From Candidatus Bathyarchaeota archaeon (GTDB lineage: Archaea; Thermoproteota; Bathyarchaeia; TCS64): a stretch of 8,089 nucleotides of DNA. Of this stretch, positions 1 to 5,541 are shown in pieces (the stretch's first letter is position 1; every line of letters begins with the position of its first letter). The notes below the pieces were generated by a model. That model saw only the letters and a program-made list of their open reading frames with translations, searched no databases and was not told the DNA's origin. The stretch covers positions 1 through 8,089 of the forward strand of contig JAUWLH010000060.1 of the NCBI GenBank assembly GCA_030613835.1. Direction: 5' to 3'. Position numbers and translations under genes: made by a program.

Positions 1-162
1 ATGTTCGGGAAGATCTACTCCGAGGCATTCAGCTACTTCGTTTACTACAAGATGCACTCCAAGGAGACCATCAGTCTCACTGAGATGGAGGAGTTCGAGA
101 AACTTATCGACAGAAGGGCCCACGAGATCAAGGGCAAGATATTACACCTGACAGCGCGTTAA
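1..162 (+). CDS. Short hypothetical protein or C-terminal end of a longer gene
   Basis: An open frame from an ATG at the first base to TAA at 160-162 encodes 53 residues. It begins MFGKIYSEAF, is aromatic-rich near the start (FSYFVYY at about residues 10-16), and then becomes a charged, probably helical stretch (SLTEMEEFEKLIDRRAHEIKGK). No motif or family is recognised. The window starts exactly on the ATG, so upstream sequence is missing. The frame may continue 5' and this may be only a C-terminus. Codon choice (many gag, atc, ctg, aag) resembles the real genes in the window, which supports coding. No signal peptide or clear membrane helix is seen. Confidence 0.4.
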   Translation: MFGKIYSEAFSYFVYYKMHSKETISLTEMEEFEKLIDRRAHEIKGKILHLTAR

Positions 163-244
163 GAAAAAAGGGAGATCAGGGAAAAGGTGAAGGAAAACCT
201 AATCCACGGGTACAACTTTTCTATTGGAAATCCCCGTTTACTCG

Positions 245-251
245 TTTTAAG
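245..251 (+). promoter_or_regulatory. Possible distal TATA-like box upstream of queT
   Basis: TTTTAAG occurs here and again at 293-299, 48 nt further on. If this copy were used, an archaeal start about 26 nt downstream would give a leader of about 110 nt for queT that includes the whole palindrome-rich segment 314-378. Weak evidence: short AT-rich match only. Confidence 0.2.
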
Positions 252-289
252 GTGATTGATGTCTTGTTACCTATACACAGCATCAGAAA

Positions 290-300
290 CGGTTTTAAGA
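290..300 (+). promoter_or_regulatory. Possible TATA/BRE promoter of queT-queC
   Basis: GAAAC followed by GGTTTTAAGA resembles an archaeal BRE plus TATA box. With the usual spacing of about 26 nt the transcript would start near 321-324. That is where the first strand of the proposed leader pseudoknot begins, giving a leader of about 64 nt. The match is short, so this is inference. Confidence 0.35.
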
Positions 301-322
301 GACAGTGCAGCTTTACCCGTTC

Positions 323-378
323 GGCGGGTGAGTGGGACCTCCTACCCGTTCCGCCTTACAAATCCCGTGGAAAGGAGG
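323..378 (+). promoter_or_regulatory. Candidate preQ1-II-like riboswitch pseudoknot masking the queT ribosome binding site
   Basis: Seen directly: CGGGT (325-329) can pair with ACCCG (344-348), extended by two G-U pairs (323-324 with 349-350). The loop between them ends in CCTCCT (338-343), a perfect complement of AGGAGG (373-378), the Shine-Dalgarno sequence 8 nt before the queT ATG. Together these make an H-type pseudoknot with no gap between the two helices and a 22-24 nt third loop. That loop contains TTACA (356-360) and a minimal TCC/GGA hairpin (363-371). Known: preQ1-II riboswitches precede COG4708/QueT genes in lactic-acid bacteria, fold as H-type pseudoknots and pair the SD. As I remember the pneumococcal aptamer, it also has UUACA and AAAGGAG in the same order. 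Inference: this leader may sense preQ0 or preQ1. The first loop does not obviously match the bacterial consensus, so it could instead be an unrelated structure. Confidence 0.4.
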
Positions 379-386
379 AGAGTAAT

Positions 387-860
387 ATGAAGACAAAGGA
401 TCTATCATTAATCACAGTTTATGCGGCGCTTTACGCCGCGATGGTTGTAGTTTTTTCACCGATATCGTTTGCGGCGCTCCAGTTCAGGGTCGCAGGGGTA
501 CTCAGACCCGGCATAGCCAGGAAGAGGGAGCTTGCAATAGCTTACGCGGTTGGAACTGTGGTGGCTAACGTTTTCAGCCCGTTCGCGGGCATTTACGAGC
601 TGCTGTTCATGCCGTTCATGAGCCTCATAGCAGGACTCGTTGGGTACGAGGTGGCGAAGCGGTTCAACGCAAACTATTACGTATGTGGGGCAGTTATAGC
701 CATAATCATCCCCCTCAGCGTGTCGTGGATGCTGGGGCAGTTGTTTAACCTACCATACGCCGTAACGTTGCCTGGGCTGCTCATCAGTGAACAGGTAATC
801 AACGCCCTTGGAGCGACGGTGTTCAAGCTAATAGAGTCTAGGTACAGGTGGTGGGAGTAA
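387..860 (+). CDS. queT: QueT family queuosine/archaeosine precursor transporter
   Basis: A 157-residue integral membrane protein of the QueT (COG4708) family. These are substrate-binding S components or stand-alone carriers for 7-deazaguanine precursors such as preQ0/preQ1. Typical family features are the start MKTKDLSLITVYAALYAAMV, the ISFAALQFRVAGVLRP segment (about 26-41), and ANVFSPFAGIYELLF (about 60-74). About five hydrophobic segments lie near residues 8-24, 46-66, 71-90, 98-115 and 124-146, and the protein ends in a basic SRYRWWE tail. The ATG at 387 is chosen because AGGAGG (373-378) lies 8 nt upstream and the family homology starts there. The frame is open back to 252, but those 45 residues look like leader sequence, not protein. 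queC starts inside its last codons, so the two are probably cotranscribed and translationally coupled. Control by the leader pseudoknot at 323-378 is proposed. The length is normal for the family. Confidence 0.85.
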   Translation: MKTKDLSLITVYAALYAAMVVVFSPISFAALQFRVAGVLRPGIARKRELAIAYAVGTVVANVFSPFAGIYELLFMPFMSLIAGLVGYEVAKRFNANYYVCGAVIAIIIPLSVSWMLGQLFNLPYAVTLPGLLISEQVINALGATVFKLIESRYRWWE

Positions 861-1507
861 CGGAGAAAGCGGTAATCATATTGAGCGGCGGACCGGACTC
901 GGTTACGGTCGCTTACTGGGCGAAAGAGCAGGGGTATGATGTATCAGCTATCACGTTCAATTACGGTCAGAAAGCCCAGATAGAGATCAAGAGGGCGAGG
1001 GAGATCGCGGAGGGACTTGGGATAGAACACCAGGTGGTTGACCTGAGTAATTTATCCCAGATTTACCAGGGAGTGACAAGCCTCGTTGACAAAGGCCTGG
1101 ATGTATCAAGCGAGTTCACCGAACCCATCATCGTCCCGTTCAGGAACGGCGTGTTCATGGCGGTCACGGTGGCTTTCGCTGATGGAGTAGGCGCCAACCA
1201 CATCTATTACGGCGCCCACAGCAGCGACGAGCCCTTCTACCCTGACTGCCGCAGGGAGTTCTACGAGGCATTCCAGAAGGCGGCGAGGCTAGGCACTGAG
1301 AGGGAGATATTCATCAGCAGTCCCTACAGCGACATAAAGAAATCAGAGGTGCTCGCTGAGGCCGTGAGGCTTGGGGTCCCCCTAGACGTGACCTGGAGCT
1401 GTTACCTCAACGGGGCCGTTCACTGCGGCGTCTGCGAGTCCTGTAATAACAGGAAGAACGCCTTCATAGAAGCTGGGATAGAGGATCCGACCAAGTACGA
1501 GAACTAG
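848..1507 (+). CDS. queC: 7-cyano-7-deazaguanine (preQ0) synthase QueC
   Basis: QueC converts 7-carboxy-7-deazaguanine to preQ0 using ammonia and ATP, in the cytoplasm. PreQ0 is the base that archaeal TGT inserts at tRNA position 15 on the way to archaeosine. The 219-residue frame has the PP-loop ATPase signature SGGPDS (13-18; bacterial enzymes usually have SGGMDS), an NYGQKA segment, and a C-terminal zinc site formed by Cys185, Cys193, Cys196 and Cys199 in WSC...HCGVCESC. The start is GTG at 848, with a second in-frame GTG at 851. Either overlaps the end of queT by 10-13 nt, and GGTGG-type purine-rich sequence covers the start. Next to a precursor transporter, the cell appears able both to make and to salvage the deazaguanine base. 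The length is normal and all key residues are present. Confidence 0.93.
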   Translation: MVGVTEKAVIILSGGPDSVTVAYWAKEQGYDVSAITFNYGQKAQIEIKRAREIAEGLGIEHQVVDLSNLSQIYQGVTSLVDKGLDVSSEFTEPIIVPFRNGVFMAVTVAFADGVGANHIYYGAHSSDEPFYPDCRREFYEAFQKAARLGTEREIFISSPYSDIKKSEVLAEAVRLGVPLDVTWSCYLNGAVHCGVCESCNNRKNAFIEAGIEDPTKYEN

Positions 1508-1549
1508 CCTATCATGACCCTTATCAACTCGTGTGGAAGATAGAGCCTG

Positions 1550-2137
1550 ATGAACGTCAAGATAGTCAAGGTCATGGCAAGGTTCGGGACCTTTAGCTCG
1601 ATCCTGGGCGCGTTTATGATTGGCATCACTATCATGATGACGGAGAACTGGAGCTTCAGCCAGAATACGTTTGGTGAACTGGGGGTCATGGGCGCTGGAG
1701 CAGCCGTGCTATACAACAGCGGTCTCCTCATGGCTGGTGCCCTTGCCATGATACTAGCAGCTGCGTTCTTCGAGTTCACAAAGGGTGATATTATAGGGCA
1801 GGCTGGAAGCGCCGTTTTCCTGGCATTCTCTCTATCAGTTTGTTTGCTAGGGGTTTCAATCCTAGAGCTAGGCGACTGGACGAAACACGTCTCACCTGCC
1901 ATCTACGTGATGATCCCGCTGAGCGCCGCGCTTCTGGGCTATACCTTCTATAAGAAGGGACTAAAGCTCCACGCGGGACTCGGGATCCTTGCAGCAGCCA
2001 TAGGTGCGGCCATATGGGTGATGGGCGGACCAATGAACGCCTTGAATCAAACAATTGCACTGGTGCCTTTCAGCGCCTGGCAGATCTGTGTCGGCTTATA
2101 CATGTACAGGCTTGAGGATTCCGATGAGTGGGATTAA
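1550..2137 (+). CDS. DUF998-like six-helix membrane protein
   Basis: A 195-residue membrane protein with six hydrophobic segments at about residues 12-32, 54-75, 82-104, 113-132, 140-158 and 165-187, and a short acidic tail (LEDSDEWD). The loop WSFSQNTFGELG after the first helix, followed by YNSGLLMAG, is the pattern I associate with DUF998 proteins. These are integral membrane proteins of unknown biochemical role, common in archaea. ATG 1550 is used; an alternative ATG at 1574 (MARFGTFSS) would still include the first helix. It starts 42 nt after queC on the same strand, so it could be read from the queT promoter. A weak TATCA-type box near 1521-1526 would also allow its own leaderless transcript. 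Its role in deazaguanine metabolism, if any, is unknown. Confidence 0.65.
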   Translation: MNVKIVKVMARFGTFSSILGAFMIGITIMMTENWSFSQNTFGELGVMGAGAAVLYNSGLLMAGALAMILAAAFFEFTKGDIIGQAGSAVFLAFSLSVCLLGVSILELGDWTKHVSPAIYVMIPLSAALLGYTFYKKGLKLHAGLGILAAAIGAAIWVMGGPMNALNQTIALVPFSAWQICVGLYMYRLEDSDEWD

Positions 2138-2526
2138 CGGGAGCCGAAAAGCTTCCTTGTGAGCCTGCTGGCTATTGTCTTGGTGTCGGTTATCTCCATC
2201 CTCTCTGGCTCTGATGACTGCCCCATCGCGCATTTTCCGCAGGCAGCGCATCCCAACGCGGTGGTCTTCAACCCCAACTTGGCTCTCGGTTCAGGAGTCA
2301 TGGACTGAGTAGGCTTGCAATGGGAGCAGAATACGATGAGACCGTTGATCCTGTTGATCTTGGTGTACCTGACGGCCTCGCTCATGCTGGGGAAGCTGAA
2401 CCAGCCCCCCTCATCTCCCATCTCGGACATGCCCTTGGACGGGGTGTTCTCGGGGACGGATTGGATGCAATCATCCCTGTGAACCGTGTTTCTACCCGAC
2501 TTTAGATCAACGTCTAGCCAGAACAT
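2134..2526 (-). CDS. Small Cys/His-containing protein of unknown function
   Basis: 130 residues starting MFWLDVDLKSGRNTVHRDDC. The visible pattern is His16-x3-Cys20, then GGWFSFPSMSEAVRY (40-54), then CSHC (Cys67, Cys70) followed by KP. This resembles a widespread family of small uncharacterised proteins with an H-x3-C...GGW.SF..eeA....C..C layout, which suggests a metal-binding or zinc-ribbon-like fold (inference). A second cluster, GCAACGKC (Cys93, Cys96, Cys99), and a basic C-terminus (RLTRKLFGSR) lie beyond the shared part. The promoter TTTTTATA lies about 26 nt upstream of the ATG and there is no SD, so a leaderless message is likely. The stop overlaps that of the convergent membrane-protein gene. 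No function is assigned. Confidence 0.65.
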   Translation of the reverse strand: MFWLDVDLKSGRNTVHRDDCIQSVPENTPSKGMSEMGDEGGWFSFPSMSEAVRYTKINRINGLIVFCSHCKPTQSMTPEPRAKLGLKTTALGCAACGKCAMGQSSEPERMEITDTKTIASRLTRKLFGSR

Positions 2527-2548
2527 TGAGTTTAACGTGTAAAGATGG

Positions 2549-2556
2549 TATAAAAA
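2549..2556 (-). promoter_or_regulatory. TATA box for the small Cys/His protein, possibly also the asnS T-tract
   Basis: On the minus strand this reads TTTTTATA. Its centre is about 26 nt upstream of the ATG at 2526, the spacing expected for transcription starting at or next to the start codon. The same run of five Ts follows the asnS stop (2566-2568) by about 10 nt and could serve as a simple archaeal oligo-T terminator. Confidence 0.5.
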
Positions 2557-2565
2557 CTTGAAGGA

Positions 2566-3875
2566 TTAGGGGTAGACCCTGCGCATGTCCCTAGGGAACG
2601 GCACGGTGTCCCTGATGTGGTCGAGCTTGAGCATCCACATTAGGACACGTTCAACGCCCAGACCGAAGCCGCTGTGTGGGACTGTACCCCACTTACGCAG
2701 GTCCATGTACCATGCGTAGTTGGCTGGGTCAAGGCCATCGTCGAGGGTCCTCTGGTAGAGCTGCTCATAGTTGTGCACTCTCTGGCCGCCTCCAATAATC
2801 TCTCCATAACCCTCAGGCGCAAGGAGATCAGCGCTGAGCGTGACCTCTGGCCTCTTTGGGTCTGGCATGTGGTAGAAGGGCTTGATGCCACTCGGGTATC
2901 CAACGACCCAGAAGGGCGTCTCGAACTCCTCTGTCAATGGGCCCTCCTGTTGCCACCCGAAGTCGTCGCCCCAGAACATGTCGACGCCCTTGCCTTGGGC
3001 TATCTCCACTGCCTCATCGTAAGTGATCTTGGGGAAAGGCGCCTTGAGTGATGCAAGGTATTCTGGGTCCCTGCCTATATCTCTCACCTTCTCAGGTACG
3101 ACCTCCGCCAACGTGTTGGCGATGTGGCAAACTAGCTTGTCGCCGGTATCCTGGATATCACTTAGTGTGCTCCAGGGCTCCTCAAGCTCCATGTGGAGGA
3201 ACTCCGAGAGATGTCTCCTGGTCCTCGACGGCTCCGCTCGGAAGCTGGGGGCGATCGTATAGATATTACCAAGGCTGCTGATGAGGGCCTCGGCGTAGAG
3301 CTGCCAGCTCTGGCTCAGGAATACCCCCTCGCGCTCAAAGTAATCGACGCTGAACAGAGTTGAGCCTCCCTCGACCGAGGCGGTCATGAACATGGGGGTC
3401 TGGACCTCTGTGTACCCGTGATCCCTGAAGTAGTCACGGGACGCTTCCAGGAACTTTGCCCTGATCTGGAAGATGTTCTGTAGCTTGGGCTCCCTAATGT
3501 ACAGGTGCCTGTTGTCCATAAGGAACTCGATGCCCTGCTCCTTTTTGACTATCGGGTAGTCCAGGTGTGACACGTAGACGTTGCCGATACCGTGACGTGG
3601 ACTTCCCAGCCACCCGGTGCACGGCTGTCCTCCTTGACGCTGCCCATGAGCTCGATGGTGGTTTCAAGGGGGTACTTTTCGACCTTCCCGAATGTCTCCT
3701 TGCCTACGTTACGCTTGTTCAGTGTGCACTGGATTACCCCTGAGCCGTCCCTCAGCTTCAGGAACTGGATGCCCCCGCTTGATCTGCTGGTGTATATCCA
3801 GCCTCGGATCTTGACATCCGCCCCGTCCTCGAACTTTCCTTTCAGAATATCGGCTGATTTTACGAATCCGGTCAT
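2566..3875 (-). CDS. asnS: Asparaginyl-tRNA synthetase, interrupted by an apparent one-base deletion near 3590
   Basis: A class IIb aminoacyl-tRNA synthetase that charges tRNA-Asn with asparagine in the cytoplasm. The first part (3875 to about 3591, 95 residues) carries the N-terminal OB-fold anticodon-binding domain (VKIRGWIYTSRSSGGIQFLKLRDGSG). The second part (about 3588 to 2566, 340 residues) has motif 1 around RDYFRDHGYTEVQTP, motif 2 SFRAEPSRTRRHLSEF, and motif 3 GFGLGVERVLMWM, and ends PFPRDMRRVYP as in archaeal AsnRS. LSQSWQLYAEA and the tail favour AsnRS over AspRS. The parts are in different frames. Adding one base at 3589-3592 gives ...WEVHVT-G-IGNVYVSHLDYPIVKKE and a 436-residue protein, normal for the family. 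A GTG at 3573 could start the catalytic part alone but would lack the anticodon domain. The ATG at 3875 has no SD, and a TCTTTAATC box (3907-3899) lies about 27 nt upstream. Confidence 0.88.
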
Positions 3876-3898
3876 GTTGTCTCATTCATCTTCTCCAT

Positions 3899-3907
3899 GA
3901 TTAAAGA
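3899..3907 (-). promoter_or_regulatory. Possible TATA-like box of asnS
   Basis: The minus strand reads TCTTTAATC, centred about 27 nt before the asnS ATG (3875-3873). This would give a leaderless or nearly leaderless transcript. The match is modest. Confidence 0.35.
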
Positions 3908-3953
3908 CGTTTATGGCGCGAGGGACAGACTTGGCATAACTTATCTGATACAT

Positions 3954-4009
3954 CTAAGCCTTTTTTCAAGACGTTAAAGAGAATTACAGGCGGGTGAAAA
4001 AGGGCTTAG
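3954..4009. repeat. 15-nt inverted repeat, possible terminator hairpin at the end of pepD
   Basis: The arm CTAAGCCTTTTTTCA (3954-3968) and the arm TGAAAAAGGGCTTAG (3995-4009) are complementary at 14 of 15 positions. The remaining position can form a G-U pair on one strand. The loop is 26 nt. The second arm includes the pepD stop codon (4008-4006). Each strand shows a T-run, with five Ts directly after the pepD stop on the minus strand, so transcription could end here. It lies about 80 nt upstream of asnS. Confidence 0.6.
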
Positions 4010-5448
4010 AGGAGAGGCATCGTCTTGATGATGCCCTTCAGGAGCTCCCAAAGGACGCTCACACCGCCCACTTCCACGTACTCGGAGGGGCTATGTGGGC
4101 TCTTGATGGTGGGCCCCACGCTGACGATATCCATGCCCGGCTTCAGCCCAGCTATCACGCCGCACTCAAGGCCACCGTGGATACCAGTTACCTTTGGGCT
4201 CTTATTCAGGACGACCATGTAGGACTCCTTCACGATCTTCAGAAGTGGGGAATCCCTGTCGGACTTCCATCCAGTTCCCCCGTCCCTCTGCTCGGTCTTG
4301 ACCTTCATCCTCTCACCCAGTTCGTACAGGATCCTCTGGTTGTCGTAGAAGTCCTTGTAGTCAGATGTTCGTGAGTAGACACTGACTGTGAACTGGTTCC
4401 TCTCGGTCTTCACGATGCCGTTGTTGTTGCTTGTCTGGACTAGTCCATCAAAGTCTGGGCTCCAAGACTTGGGGCCGAACGGTATCTTTGACACCAGCTT
4501 GATCATCTTCTCGGTCTCGTGGATGGGCGCAGTGGGCTTGGGCGAAACCTGAATTATCTTAATGCTCAGGTCCTTCTCATCAGACCTGTTGATTCCCTTT
4601 CCCCATGCCTTCAGGAGATCAATTGCCTTGTCGACGTTCTCGCTAGACACCAGGACCTCCGCGAAGGCGTTTCTGGGTATAGCGTTGCCCCGTGTTCCCC
4701 CCTGGAACACGATGAGCCTGATAGGGTACTCACTGTGGAGCCTGACAAGCCCCTCCGCGAGGAGCTTGTTGGCGTTATACCGGGGCAAGTGAATATCAAC
4801 GCCCGAGTGACCGCCCAAGAGGCCCCCCACCTCGACCCGCAACGCGGTCCTGCCAGACCTATCTTTTGATCGGTAGGGGATGGTGTATGTTGTGCCTCCT
4901 CCACCGGCACTGCTAATGATAATAACGCCGGTCTCCTCGCTGTCGAGGTTGATCATGTACTTGGACTCGAAGAAATCCCCCTTGAGGTTGCGGACACCTG
5001 TGAATCCTGCTTCCTCATCGACTGTGAACAAAGCCTCGATCTTCCCATTGCCCGTTAGAGTCTCGTCCACCAGTAACGCCATGGCTAGTGCCATCCCGAT
5101 CCCGTTATCCGCTCCCAGGGAGGTCTGATGGGCATGTACCCTATTCCCAGACACAACGAGGGGTATGGGGTCATTCTTGAAACTGTGATTACTCTTGGGG
5201 GTCTTCTCGCACACCATGTCCTGATGGGCCTGCAGAAGGAGCGAGGGAACACTCGATAACGCTGCAGTCCTCGTCAGTAGAACATTACCCACCTTGTCCT
5301 TCTTGAACCCGATACCGTTCTCGTTGGCCCAGCTCTCAATCCAGCTCTGCAACCTAGCCTCGTTCTTGCTGCACCGTGGTATCCTGCTTATCTCCTCGAA
5401 AATGTCCCAGACCGGCTGGGGCTCCAGTCCTTCAAGTATATCTACCAT
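4006..5448 (-). CDS. pepD: Aminoacyl-histidine dipeptidase, M20 family (PepD-like)
   Basis: A cytoplasmic di-zinc metallopeptidase that hydrolyses dipeptides such as Xaa-His; related enzymes also cleave Cys-Gly. At 480 residues it matches the bacterial enzyme length. The M20 metal site is complete: His75 and Asp77 in QAHQDMVCEK, bridging Asp114 in LGADNGIG, the Glu145/Glu146 pair in TVDEEAGFTG (Glu145 as general base), Asp169 in LDSEE, and His452 in SPHSPSEYVEV. The PepD-specific GGLLGGHSGVDIH (208-220), RGNAIPR (253-259) and IHGGLECG (423-430) are also present, including the lid/dimerisation domain between them. There is no signal peptide. The start is ATG 5448; a minus-strand GATTATATC box centred about 27 nt upstream, with no SD, suggests a leaderless message. 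It lies 93 nt downstream of the ggt-like gene on the same strand but has its own promoter and a T-rich stretch between them. Confidence 0.93.
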   Translation of the reverse strand: MVDILEGLEPQPVWDIFEEISRIPRCSKNEARLQSWIESWANENGIGFKKDKVGNVLLTRTAALSSVPSLLLQAHQDMVCEKTPKSNHSFKNDPIPLVVSGNRVHAHQTSLGADNGIGMALAMALLVDETLTGNGKIEALFTVDEEAGFTGVRNLKGDFFESKYMINLDSEETGVIIISSAGGGGTTYTIPYRSKDRSGRTALRVEVGGLLGGHSGVDIHLPRYNANKLLAEGLVRLHSEYPIRLIVFQGGTRGNAIPRNAFAEVLVSSENVDKAIDLLKAWGKGINRSDEKDLSIKIIQVSPKPTAPIHETEKMIKLVSKIPFGPKSWSPDFDGLVQTSNNNGIVKTERNQFTVSVYSRTSDYKDFYDNQRILYELGERMKVKTEQRDGGTGWKSDRDSPLLKIVKESYMVVLNKSPKVTGIHGGLECGVIAGLKPGMDIVSVGPTIKSPHSPSEYVEVGGVSVLWELLKGIIKTMPLL

Positions 5449-5470
5449 GGGTAGAATGTGTTCGTGCGGA

Positions 5471-5479
5471 GATATAATC
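5471..5479 (-). promoter_or_regulatory. TATA box of pepD
   Basis: GATTATATC on the minus strand is centred about 27 nt upstream of the pepD ATG (5448-5446). That is the canonical archaeal TATA spacing for a leaderless transcript. No SD-like sequence lies in between. Confidence 0.5.
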
Positions 5480-5495
5480 CGAATGGTCTGAACGT

Positions 5496-5518
5496 AAAAT
5501 TAAAAGAGAGAATAAAAA
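5496..5518 (-). terminator. T-rich archaeal-type terminator after the ggt-like gene
   Basis: About 24 nt after the ggt stop (5544-5542), the minus strand has three T-runs in close order (TTTTTA, CTTTTAA, TTTTAC). There is no strong hairpin, which is the form of archaeal oligo-T termination. It separates ggt from the pepD promoter. Confidence 0.45.
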
Positions 5519-5541
5519 GTCGAGAAAGAGGGATACTTTCC

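Noticed and set aside
334..378. Alternative pseudoknot using GGGA (334-337) with TCCC (363-366) plus the anti-SD/SD pairing
   Set aside because: It would leave no bases in the first loop to span the six-pair second helix, which is sterically unlikely. The stem at 325-329/344-348 gives a normal H-type geometry.
252..386. In-frame 45-residue N-terminal extension of queT
   Set aside because: The extension has no resemblance to QueT family starts, contains the structured leader and the SD, and the family homology begins at the ATG of 387.
163..386. tRNA, C/D box RNA or CRISPR-like repeats in the largest intergenic region
   Set aside because: No T-loop or acceptor-stem pattern, no matched C and D boxes, and no regularly spaced repeats were found. 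GGTGATTGATG at 251-261 only loosely resembles a C box.
1504..2060. Open frames on the minus strand opposite the DUF998-like gene
   Set aside because: Their translations are low-complexity and Ser/Arg/Pro-rich without motifs, and the plus-strand frame has clear membrane helices.
3549..3600. Programmed ribosomal frameshift as the explanation for the split asnS
   Set aside because: No slippery heptamer or clear downstream pseudoknot is visible at the junction, and the enzyme family is not known to use frameshifting.
3994..5128. Plus-strand open frames opposite pepD
   Set aside because: pepD on the minus strand has complete family motifs over the whole length. The opposite frames give no recognisable protein.
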